From positions 31,904-95,903 of the forward strand of contig JAZSOD010000085.1 in the NCBI GenBank assembly GCA_045536775.1: a stretch of DNA of 64,000 bases. The letters are read 5' to 3'. The notes under the pieces are model-generated. The model was not told the DNA's origin and did not search any database. It saw only the letters and a list, made by a program, of their open reading frames with translations. The stretch is from UBA4717 sp045536775. GTDB taxonomy: Bacteria > Bacillota > Clostridia > Oscillospirales > CAG-272. The number at the start of each line of letters is the position of its first letter. The stretch's first letter is position 1. Both the position numbers and the translations under genes were made by a program. Shown here piece by piece: positions 18,706-26,265 of this stretch.

Positions 18706-19299
18706 TTATTTAAGTGAATCTCTGTTCTCTGCAACCTTGTCAACCAAGCCGTAAGCAAGGGCCTGTTCAGCTGTGAGCCAATTGTCTCTGTCCGTATCTC
18801 TCGCAAGCTCATCGACGGTTCTTCCTGTATTCTTAGCAAGAATCGTATTGAGTCTGTCGCGAGTACGCTTGATATGATCAGCCGCGATAAGCATATCGGA
18901 TGCCTGACCCTGCGTTCCGCCGAGTGGCTGGTGAATCATTATCTCGCTGTTGGGAAGAGCAATTCTCTTACCCTTTGCGCCGCTTGAAAGGAGGAATGCT
19001 CCCATACTTGCCGCCATACCGATACAAATGGTCGATACATCACACTTGATGTAGTTCATTGTATCATATATTGCAAGTCCGTCGGAAACTGATCCACCGG
19101 GGCTGTCAATATAAAGGTAGATATCCTTGTCGGGATCCTGAGATTCAAGATAAAGCATCTGCGCAACAACAAGGGATGCTGTTACGTGATTGACTTCATT
19201 AGCAAGGAATATAATTCTGTCGTTGAGAAGTCTTGAAAAAATATCGAACGAGCGCTCACCGTGAGCAGTCTGTTCAACGACTATCGGTACGTATGACAT
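18706..19299 (-). CDS. clpP: ATP-dependent Clp protease proteolytic subunit ClpP
   Basis: Serine protease barrel of the ClpXP machine. 197 residues. Catalytic Ser98 in GMAASMGAF, His123 in MIHQPLGG, and the Asp in the RDTDRDN stretch near residue 169. The SPGGSV segment at about 66-71 forms the substrate groove. Twenty bases upstream of clpX and 38 bases downstream of tig, it is a canonical arrangement. Confidence 0.98.
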   Translation of the reverse strand: MSYVPIVVEQTAHGERSFDIFSRLLNDRIIFLANEVNHVTASLVVAQMLYLESQDPDKDIYLYIDSPGGSVSDGLAIYDTMNYIKCDVSTICIGMAASMGAFLLSSGAKGKRIALPNSEIMIHQPLGGTQGQASDMLIAADHIKRTRDRLNTILAKNTGRTVDELARDTDRDNWLTAEQALAYGLVDKVAENRDSLK

Positions 19300-19337
19300 A
19301 AAATTATCACCTTTCTGTACTGACGCGGTAATCTTAA

Positions 19338-19592
19338 TTACTCAGCGTCGGTCTTCTTAGTTGTCTTCTTGGTTGTTGTAGTCTTCTTTGCAGTAGTAGA
19401 CTTTGTTGCGGTAGACTTCTTAGCAGCGGGCTTCTTTTCGGCAGCATCTGCATCTGTCTTCTTAGCAGTTGCAGTCTTCTTTGCTGTGGAAGTCTTTTTT
19501 GTTGCAGGCTTTTCAGCAGCTTCAGTATCAGCCTTCTTAGTTGTTGTGGTCTTCTTGGTTGCAGAAGTCTTCTTTGCAGCAGGCTTCTTTTC
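19338..19592 (-). repeat. Lys/Ala/Thr repeat coding region in tig
   Basis: The 3' end of tig encodes about 84 residues of imperfect KKPAAKK/TATKK/TTTTKK repeats with three spaced acidic DTEAAEK/DADAAEK breaks. At DNA level it is an imperfect tandem array of CTTCTT/TTGCAG-type units on the plus strand, so it may vary in length between strains by slippage. Confidence 0.85.
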
Positions 19593-20882
19593 TGCTTCTT
19601 CTGCAGTTTCGGTAACCTTAGCGTTAGCCTTAACGAAATCAACAGCCTTTTTAACCTTAAGATCAGCTGCAACGCCCTTGTCTGTTACGATCTCCTTGAT
19701 CTTTTCGATATCCATGGAGTATGCCTTAGACATATTTTCGTACTCAGCATTGATCTCATCTTCAGTTACTTCGATCTTTTCGAGCTCTGCGATCTTTTCA
19801 AGAGCAAGACGGGTCTTGACCTGACGCTCTGCCTGAGGTCTCATCTGTTCTCTGAGAGCATCAAGTGTCATACCTGTATACTTGAGGTATGTGTTAAGAT
19901 CGAGTCCCTGCATTCTGATGCGACCGTCAAAGTCTCTGAGCACATTTTCAACTTCAGCATCAAACATCGGTGCGGGGATATCGCCTTCAAGCTTTTCTAT
20001 AAGAGCATTGATGAGCTGCTCCTCTACGGATGCGTCTTCATCTCTGGTCTTTCTTTCTTCGATTTTTGCCTTAACGTCTGTTTTATATTCATCAAGAGTG
20101 TCAAAACCGTTATCTTTTGCAAATTCATCGTCAAGAGCAGGCTTTTCGTTGAATTTAATGCCGTGGAGCTTGATCTTGAATACGGCAGGCTTACCTGCAA
20201 GCTCTTCTGCGTGATATTCTGCAGGGAAAGTAACGTTTACGTCAAACTCGTCGCCAACGTTTTTTCCGATTATCTGCTCTTCAAAGCCGGGGATAAAGCT
20301 TCCAGAGCCGATTACGAGAGAATAATGCTCGGACTTACCGCCGTCGAAAGCTACGCCGTCAACGTAACCGTCGAAATCGATATCAACGGTATCGCCGTTT
20401 TCAACTGCTCTGTCGGTAATATCGATAAGTCTTGATGCCATATCAAGTCTTCTGTCGATTTCAGAATTAAGCTCATCGTCAGATACTGCCACGGGCTTCT
20501 TTGTTACCTTGATACCCTTATATCCCTTGAGGTCCATTTCAGGCTTAGTGTAAACCTTTGCCTTGAATACAACACCGTTATCGTCGATAGAAACAATGTC
20601 GAACTCAGGGTTTGAAACGAATTCAAGCTCACAGTCCTTTACCGCAACCTCGTAAGCGCCGGGAAGAACCTCGTTAATAGCATCTTCATAGAATACTCCC
20701 TTGCCGTACATCTTTTCGATGATATGTCTGGGAGCCTTACCCTTACGGAAGCCGGGAACGGTTATAGAGGGTGCTTGCTTTCTGTAAATTTTGTTTATTG
20801 CAGCCTCAAAGGTTTCCTTATCAACGGAAAACTCAAATTCAACTACGTTCTTTTCGGGGTTGGTAAGATTGTTCAAACTCAT
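19338..20882 (-). CDS. tig: Trigger factor with histone-H1-like C-terminal tail
   Basis: Ribosome-associated chaperone and peptidyl-prolyl isomerase. 514 residues from the ATG at 20882 (GGAGG 8 bases upstream; an in-frame TTG at 20900 would use the ribosome binding site itself as codons). VPGFRKGKAPRH near residue 41-52 is the ribosome-binding signature, followed by the FKBP-type domain (about 155-240) and the helical C-terminal chaperone domain. The usual protein ends at about residue 430. Here another 84 residues follow, made only of Lys, Ala, Thr, Ser, Pro, Asp and Glu in AAKKTxATKK-type repeats, resembling histone H1 tails. Transcribed from its own promoter, first of tig-clpP-clpX. Confidence 0.95.
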   Translation of the reverse strand: MSLNNLTNPEKNVVEFEFSVDKETFEAAINKIYRKQAPSITVPGFRKGKAPRHIIEKMYGKGVFYEDAINEVLPGAYEVAVKDCELEFVSNPEFDIVSIDDNGVVFKAKVYTKPEMDLKGYKGIKVTKKPVAVSDDELNSEIDRRLDMASRLIDITDRAVENGDTVDIDFDGYVDGVAFDGGKSEHYSLVIGSGSFIPGFEEQIIGKNVGDEFDVNVTFPAEYHAEELAGKPAVFKIKLHGIKFNEKPALDDEFAKDNGFDTLDEYKTDVKAKIEERKTRDEDASVEEQLINALIEKLEGDIPAPMFDAEVENVLRDFDGRIRMQGLDLNTYLKYTGMTLDALREQMRPQAERQVKTRLALEKIAELEKIEVTEDEINAEYENMSKAYSMDIEKIKEIVTDKGVAADLKVKKAVDFVKANAKVTETAEEAEKKPAAKKTSATKKTTTTKKADTEAAEKPATKKTSTAKKTATAKKTDADAAEKKPAAKKSTATKSTTAKKTTTTKKTTKKTDAE

Positions 20883-20944
20883 TTTGTCATTCCTCCACAA
20901 ACGGATTTATATTTCTAAATCCATAATATAGCATTATAGTCTAT

Positions 20945-20973
20945 ATTTTACTTAAATTTTAAGAAAAAGTCAA
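20945..20973 (-). promoter_or_regulatory. SigA-type promoter for tig-clpP-clpX
   Basis: On the minus strand TTGACT (20968-20973), 17-bp spacer, TAAAAT (20945-20950). A second TATAAT at 20933-20938 lacks a good -35 box. Confidence 0.65.
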
Positions 20974-21070
20974 TACTTTTGCCTCTATTTGAAACAATTT
21001 CATTCAATTCGATAAAATTATCGATTTTTGCAGTCGCATTTAGGACATTTTTACAATAATTACATGGGGT

Positions 21071-21793
21071 TCAAACTATCTTAAGCGGGGTGAATTCAAG
21101 ATAATCGGCGGATGTTATGTGGTATGTTATACCACCTTGCTCAAACGAACGCGGAATATCGTAAGATGCGTGAATATGTCCGAAATAACAGCGCTTAACA
21201 CCGTGACGCTTAAGCACCTCCGTTATCTGTTCGCACTCGAATCCGTTATAGACGGGTGGAAAGTGCAAAAAAGCCAATATTTCCGTTGCTTCACCGTGCT
21301 TGATCCTCAGCTTCTCCGCCTCTGTAAGACTAAGCTCAAGTCTTATAACTTCCCTTGCCACTATCTTTTCAAAATCAGCGTTTTCGGGTGCGTTACGGTT
21401 GTTTTCATCAAAGTACCAGCCTCTTGATCCTGCTATGATATATCCATCGACTAAATACGCGTTATTGTAAAGAAATCTTACGGTATTATAGTCGAACGTT
21501 TCAAGCATCTCGTTAAGCTTTTTTAGGGAAGTCCACCAATAGTCGTGGTTGCCCTTCCCTATTATTTTTTGACCGTTGAGATGGTTGATAAACTCAAAGT
21601 CCTTGGCTGCTCCCATGTGTGACATTGCCCACGAAATGTCGCCTGCTATCACAACAGTATCTTCACTCGTTACAACGCTGTTCCAGTTTTTTTCAAGCTT
21701 GTACGTATAGTCCTGCCATCTTCTCCCGAAAACATCCATAGGCTTATCGTCGGAAAAGGACAGATGTGTGTCTGACAACACGAATAATGCCAT
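21071..21793 (-). CDS. Metallophosphoesterase
   Basis: Calcineurin-like phosphoesterase of unknown substrate. 240 residues with the full set of metal motifs: SDTHLS near residue 7 (D-x-H), GDISW near 51, GKGNHDYW near 80-86, LHFPP near 173, and YFGHIHAS near 200. Homologues in Clostridia are annotated only as phosphoesterases. Last gene of the secA-to-thrC series, 30 bases after thrC. No clear terminator follows; only a weak TCGATAA/TTATCGA hairpin around 21008-21025. Confidence 0.88.
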   Translation of the reverse strand: MALFVLSDTHLSFSDDKPMDVFGRRWQDYTYKLEKNWNSVVTSEDTVVIAGDISWAMSHMGAAKDFEFINHLNGQKIIGKGNHDYWWTSLKKLNEMLETFDYNTVRFLYNNAYLVDGYIIAGSRGWYFDENNRNAPENADFEKIVAREVIRLELSLTEAEKLRIKHGEATEILAFLHFPPVYNGFECEQITEVLKRHGVKRCYFGHIHASYDIPRSFEQGGITYHITSADYLEFTPLKIV

Positions 21794-21823
21794 ATGTTTC
21801 CTCGCTTAATCTTAAAAGTCGGG

Positions 21824-23314
21824 TCATATACCAAGTGCGTTTGCAACCTCGGTGATCATATCGTCCTTGTTTATAACCTTCTTGAAACGCACCTCACGCT
21901 TATCAATGTCCGAAAGAGGTGCGGGGATTTCTGTAGATGTTACCTTGGAAAGCATATCAAGTGCCATAAGATCGTCCTCGGGACGGTTTTCTCCAAGTGA
22001 GCAAAGAACGTCTGCTGCAAATTTATACGGGCTTGCGGTGGATGCAATAACCATCTTGGTGTTATCACCAGTTGACTTTACGTATTCGTTAGCGCATTTT
22101 ACTGCAACTGCGGTGTGAGTGTCAATGAGATAACCGTTGTTTTTGAAGGTTTCCTTAATAGTTTCAGCCGTCATTTTTTCGTCACAGAAATACCCCTCAA
22201 AGCTTTCTCTTATCTTTGTAAGACAATCGGCCGATACGGTGTATTTTCCGCTTTTTGCAAGCTCACTCATATAGCCTGCCGTCTCCTCACTTGACGTAAG
22301 AAGATAAAGAAGTCTTTCAAGATTGCTCGAAATAAGTATATCCATCGAAGGCGACATGGTAGTAAAGAACTTACGGTTTCTGTCATATACACCCGTATTT
22401 ATAAAATCTGTGAGGACGTTATTGCTGTTTGACGCGCAGATAAGCTTATTTATCGGAAGACCCATAAGCTTTGCAAAGTATGCGGCGAGAATGTTACCGA
22501 AGTTACCTGTCGGAACGGTTACGTTTATCATATCGCCGTTCTTGATCTCTCCACTTTTAACAAGATCGCAGTATGCTGAAATATAGTAAACGATCTGTGG
22601 CGCAAGACGTCCCCAGTTTATAGAGTTAGCGCTTGAAAGAAAATATCCGTTAGCGTTGAGCTTATCAGCGAATTCTCTGTCGGAAAAAATCTTCTTAACG
22701 CCGTTTTGTGCGTCGTCAAAGTTGCCCACTATCGAGCATACGTTTACGTTATTACCCGTCTGTGTTGCCATCTGGAGCTTCTGGACGCGGCTCACTCCGT
22801 CCTCGGGATAATAAACCATGATCTTTATCTTATCAATGTCCTTATATCCCTCAAGAGCCGCTTTTCCGGTATCTCCCGAGGTTGCAACGAGAATAAACGC
22901 GCATCTGTCCTCGCTTGTTCCCTCAAGAGCGCCGGTAAGAAGTCTTGGCATTATCTGAAGGGCCATATCCTTGGACGCGCAGGTAGGACCGTGCCAAAGC
23001 TCAAGAACATAGGAGTTATCTCCGAGCTTCGTAAGAGGTGCCGCGCCACCCGGGAACTTTTCGGGAGCATAAGCCTTTTCGGCGCTGTCGAGCAAATAGC
23101 CTTTATCGTAGTCGGTGAGAAACATAGAAAGTATCTCTGACGCTCTGTGAGGGTAATCAAGCGGACAAAGTCTATCAACATCGGCTAATGTCAGCTCGGG
23201 AATGCTTTCGGGCACGAAAAGTCCTCCGTCCTCTGCAAGTCCCGTCTTAATTGCAAACATAGACGACACGCTGTTTTCTGCTTTGATCTTTCCTCTTGTG
23301 CTGATGTAATTCAT
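21824..23314 (-). CDS. thrC: Threonine synthase
   Basis: PLP enzyme converting O-phosphohomoserine to threonine. 496 residues, the long form shared by E. coli and many Clostridia. The PLP lysine is expected at residue 115 in HGPTCASKDMALQ; most relatives have AFKD, so a Ser replaces the usual Phe next to the lysine. SGDTGKAALEG near 144 and TGNFGN near 268 bind the cofactor phosphate. AAAGGA precedes the ATG. It is not beside other threonine genes, but follows the dipeptidase in a housekeeping operon. Confidence 0.95.
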   Translation of the reverse strand: MNYISTRGKIKAENSVSSMFAIKTGLAEDGGLFVPESIPELTLADVDRLCPLDYPHRASEILSMFLTDYDKGYLLDSAEKAYAPEKFPGGAAPLTKLGDNSYVLELWHGPTCASKDMALQIMPRLLTGALEGTSEDRCAFILVATSGDTGKAALEGYKDIDKIKIMVYYPEDGVSRVQKLQMATQTGNNVNVCSIVGNFDDAQNGVKKIFSDREFADKLNANGYFLSSANSINWGRLAPQIVYYISAYCDLVKSGEIKNGDMINVTVPTGNFGNILAAYFAKLMGLPINKLICASNSNNVLTDFINTGVYDRNRKFFTTMSPSMDILISSNLERLLYLLTSSEETAGYMSELAKSGKYTVSADCLTKIRESFEGYFCDEKMTAETIKETFKNNGYLIDTHTAVAVKCANEYVKSTGDNTKMVIASTASPYKFAADVLCSLGENRPEDDLMALDMLSKVTSTEIPAPLSDIDKREVRFKKVINKDDMITEVANALGI

Positions 23315-23341
23315 TGTCTTTTCCTTTCAACATCATTTGAT

Positions 23342-24286
23342 TTATAGGTTTTGAGCAAGAAAATTTCTTGCGTTTGTATACATGATTTTTTCGGTAATGT
23401 CCGAAATAGACGGAGTGTCGAGGATCGCTTCTCTGAGTTTACTTAAATCAGACACATCTGTTATGCCTTGAGGGAGTGTTTCTACTCCGTCAAAATCACA
23501 ACCGAGGCATACTGCACTCGGGTTGATAGAAGCGTAATGCTCAATGTGCCGTATAACGGCAGAAATATCGGCATTAGCTCCGCAGAGGTGCTGAGGCGCC
23601 ATACTTATGCCGACTACACCTCCAAGCCTTGCAATTTCTTTATAAAACTCATCTGTAAGATTGCGTGAATGTGCAAATACCGCTCTTGAATTTGAATGTG
23701 TAGCAACGATCGGCTTTCCATGCTTTACTGCTATATTGAGAACTTCTTCTATCATTTTGTCACTTGCGTGTGATACGTCGGGTATAATTCCGACTCTGAA
23801 GCACTCGTTAACTACTGATTTACCAAATTCAGTAAGACCTGCGTTTGTATCGTGTGCACCGCCAACGGCATTTACTCCGTTCCACACAAGCGTCAACAGT
23901 CTGACATCGGCAAGCCATAATTGCTTTACTCTCGATAGGTCTTCACCAAGCAAAGCACCACCCTCAACAGCGAAAACAAGGGATGACGTGCCATTTTCTT
24001 CATTCTCAAGGATATGTCTGCCGCACGTAGCTTTTTTTACGGAAATACCTTTTCTTGCGGCGAGAAACAGGTCTCTGTCAAGGATTATAGAGCCTTCTAT
24101 GAAAGCGTCAAAGGCTTCGTCAGGCCCAAGTCTCTTATCCGACCACATCGCCATTACCTGAATAAAGCTTTGGAATTTCAAAAGCTTATCAAGAGAAAGA
24201 TGTCCATGCCTGTCAAGCGTCGAATCTTTGCTTTTTCTCGCCTCGTACAGTGTGTCGCAGTGAAGGTCGCAAATTCTTCCTGTCAT
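23342..24286 (-). CDS. Membrane/renal-type dipeptidase (peptidase M19)
   Basis: Zinc dipeptidase, family M19, which cleaves a range of L-L and L-D dipeptides. 314 residues. The first metal motif is His9-x-Asp11 in CDLHCDT; the bridging Glu is in VFAVEGG near residue 104, and later histidines appear in DVSHAS and ATHSNSR. No signal peptide is visible, so it should be cytosolic. GAGGTGC lies just upstream. In the secA-rbgA-rnhB-yraN run, 21 bases after yraN. Confidence 0.92.
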   Translation of the reverse strand: MTGRICDLHCDTLYEARKSKDSTLDRHGHLSLDKLLKFQSFIQVMAMWSDKRLGPDEAFDAFIEGSIILDRDLFLAARKGISVKKATCGRHILENEENGTSSLVFAVEGGALLGEDLSRVKQLWLADVRLLTLVWNGVNAVGGAHDTNAGLTEFGKSVVNECFRVGIIPDVSHASDKMIEEVLNIAVKHGKPIVATHSNSRAVFAHSRNLTDEFYKEIARLGGVVGISMAPQHLCGANADISAVIRHIEHYASINPSAVCLGCDFDGVETLPQGITDVSDLSKLREAILDTPSISDITEKIMYTNARNFLAQNL

Positions 24287-24307
24287 ATATGCACCTCAAA
24301 TACAGTA

Positions 24308-24751
24308 TTATCGAACTCGTCCGCTTGAATAAAAGGCGTTTCTTATATGATTTATACTGCACGCCGAGAGCTTCAACGTTTCCCCATCGGAATAACGCTC
24401 GTCGATCGGCGGTACCCAGACCTCAATAACGTCAACACGCGAGTTTTTACCTACTACAAAATCATCGGTAATATGATCGCGTATAAAGCTATTGGCGGCA
24501 GTCAGAATATTTGTACGCTTAACGTAACCTACCGCTTTTCCGGGTCGGTGTTTCAAACCGTTTTTGCCTTTCGTTCTGCATTTGACTTCAATAAAAACAA
24601 TGTATTCTCCGTCAAGCGCGATTATGTCAATTTCTTTATGAGAAGCATAATAATTGGACTCAAGAACCCTATATCCGCATTTTTCAGTTATATATTCTCT
24701 TGCAATTCGCTCGCCTTGCCGTCCTAGCTCTCTATTATTTACATTCTTCAT
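24308..24751 (-). CDS. yraN: YraN family protein (UPF0102), nuclease-fold
   Basis: Small protein with a restriction-endonuclease-like fold; function undefined. 147 residues. The N-terminal GRQGERIAREYI, YYASHKEIDIIALD and VFIEVKCR segments give the family core with the D-ExK-type pattern. Encoded directly after rnhB with a 4-base ATGA overlap, the order seen in many Bacillota. The C-terminal 25 residues, including the short tail after DGETLKL, are normal for the family. Confidence 0.9.
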   Translation of the reverse strand: MKNVNNRELGRQGERIAREYITEKCGYRVLESNYYASHKEIDIIALDGEYIVFIEVKCRTKGKNGLKHRPGKAVGYVKRTNILTAANSFIRDHITDDFVVGKNSRVDVIEVWVPPIDERYSDGETLKLSACSINHIRNAFYSSGRVR

Positions 24752-25374
24752 TTTTTATCTTCGTTAAGGAATTTGAGAAATGTCATTCTGTATTCCTCGC
24801 AAGGACCGTACTGTCTCACAAGATTCATATGCTCTTTTGTGGGATATCCCTTATGTCCAGCAATTTTATACTGCGGATACTTAGCATCAAGCTCGGTACA
24901 CATTCTGTCTCTTGTGACCTTAGCTAAAATCGATGCAGCGGCTATTGACGGTGATATAGAATCACCTTTTACCACGGAAAAAGCGGGTATTGTAAATCCA
25001 CGGGTACAGTTGCCGTCAACTAATACCGCGTCAGGCTTAACACCCATATTATCGATAGCACGACGCATAGCAAGCATCGATGCATTAAGTATATTTATCT
25101 CGTCGATCTCTTTGGGAGTTGCAATACCGACGCCCCAAGCAATCGCAGTTTTACAAATAACCTCATACAACGCTTCGCGCTTCTTTTCACTTAACTTTTT
25201 TGAATCGTTAAGTCCTTCGATAACTACTCCCTCCGGCAGAATACACGCGCCCGCAACTACGGGTCCGACAAGCGGGCCGCGACCCGCTTCGTCTGTACCG
25301 CACACTACCTCATATCCTCTGCTCCAAAGCTCACTTTCGAGTTCGAACGTAAGGGGCTTTGCTTCTTTTTTCAT
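24748..25374 (-). CDS. rnhB: Ribonuclease HII
   Basis: Removes RNA from RNA-DNA hybrids and single ribonucleotides from DNA. 208 residues. GTDEAGRGPLVGPV holds Asp28 and Glu29 of the active site; NDSKKLSEKKRE and the late DAKYPQYKIAGHKGYPT segment are family hallmarks. GAGGTAACC precedes the ATG. Sits between rbgA (6 bases) and yraN (overlap). Confidence 0.96.
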   Translation of the reverse strand: MKKEAKPLTFELESELWSRGYEVVCGTDEAGRGPLVGPVVAGACILPEGVVIEGLNDSKKLSEKKREALYEVICKTAIAWGVGIATPKEIDEINILNASMLAMRRAIDNMGVKPDAVLVDGNCTRGFTIPAFSVVKGDSISPSIAAASILAKVTRDRMCTELDAKYPQYKIAGHKGYPTKEHMNLVRQYGPCEEYRMTFLKFLNEDKK

Positions 25375-25380
25375 ATACGG

Positions 25381-26247
25381 TTACCTCGGTCTCTCAAGGG
25401 TTATACGACCTATAACTCCACCGCGGAATTCATCGAGCAGCATAGTTGCACATCTCTCCGTATTTATCTCACCGCCCGAAATTATACAACCGCGTTTTCT
25501 CCCTATTTCCTCAAAAAGCTCCCAATCGGTATAGTCTTCGTATTTGTCTATGCTATCAAGCTTATATCTCGCACATAAAAGCTCGGGGTAATATTTACGA
25601 AGTCTTCCGCAAAGCCTCATTGCAATAAGCTCAGTGTCAAGTATCTGATCACGTATAGCGCCTGTCATAGCGAGACTTTCGCCAACCTCTTCGTCTTCAA
25701 ATTTAGGCCATAGCACACCGGGCATATCAAGCAAGTCAATGCCAATATTCGTGGAAACCCATTGTTTGTTGACAGTGACGCCCGGTCTGTCCTCGACCTT
25801 AGCCTTTTTATTACCAGAAAGCCTGTTTATGAGCGATGATTTACCGACGTTCGGTATTCCGACTATCATAGCCTTGAGACGTCTTCCCGACATGCCCTTG
25901 CTCTCGTACCTTTCAAGCTTGTCGCCGAGAATATCTCTTACAGCGGGCATTATTTTGTCAATTCCCTGTCCCTTGTTAACGTCAGTAATGATACAACCCT
26001 TGCCTTTGCCCGAGTAATACGCAAGCCACTCGTTAAAAGTATCGGGATCGGCAAGCAAGGCTTTATTGAGAAGCGTCAAAACAGGCTTATTGCCTATTAT
26101 TTTCGATATTTCGGGGTTTCTTGAGCTATAAGGTATTCTTGCATCCAAAAGCTCAATAACAATATCCACAAGTCCGAGGCACTCGCTTATAAGCCGTCTC
26201 GTTTTCGCCATGTGGCCCGGAAACCACTGTATCTGATCTGATGGCAT
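25381..26247 (-). CDS. rbgA: Ribosome biogenesis GTPase RbgA (YlqF)
   Basis: Circularly permuted GTPase needed for late 50S assembly. 288 residues. The N-terminal PGHMAKTRR is typical; motif order is permuted, with the G4 segment LLNKALL near residue 61 coming before G1 GIPNVGKSS near 129-137 and G3 DMPGVLWP near 173. AGGAGG precedes the start. Second gene of the secA operon, 18 bases after secA. Confidence 0.95.
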   Translation of the reverse strand: MPSDQIQWFPGHMAKTRRLISECLGLVDIVIELLDARIPYSSRNPEISKIIGNKPVLTLLNKALLADPDTFNEWLAYYSGKGKGCIITDVNKGQGIDKIMPAVRDILGDKLERYESKGMSGRRLKAMIVGIPNVGKSSLINRLSGNKKAKVEDRPGVTVNKQWVSTNIGIDLLDMPGVLWPKFEDEEVGESLAMTGAIRDQILDTELIAMRLCGRLRKYYPELLCARYKLDSIDKYEDYTDWELFEEIGRKRGCIISGGEINTERCATMLLDEFRGGVIGRITLERPR

Positions 26248-26265
26248 TGTAACGCCTCCTGAAAA

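Noticed and set aside
19334..19672. Arg/Leu-rich minus-strand ORF overlapping the tig tail
   Set aside because: It is an alternative frame of the repetitive Lys/Ala/Thr tail and has no ribosome binding site.
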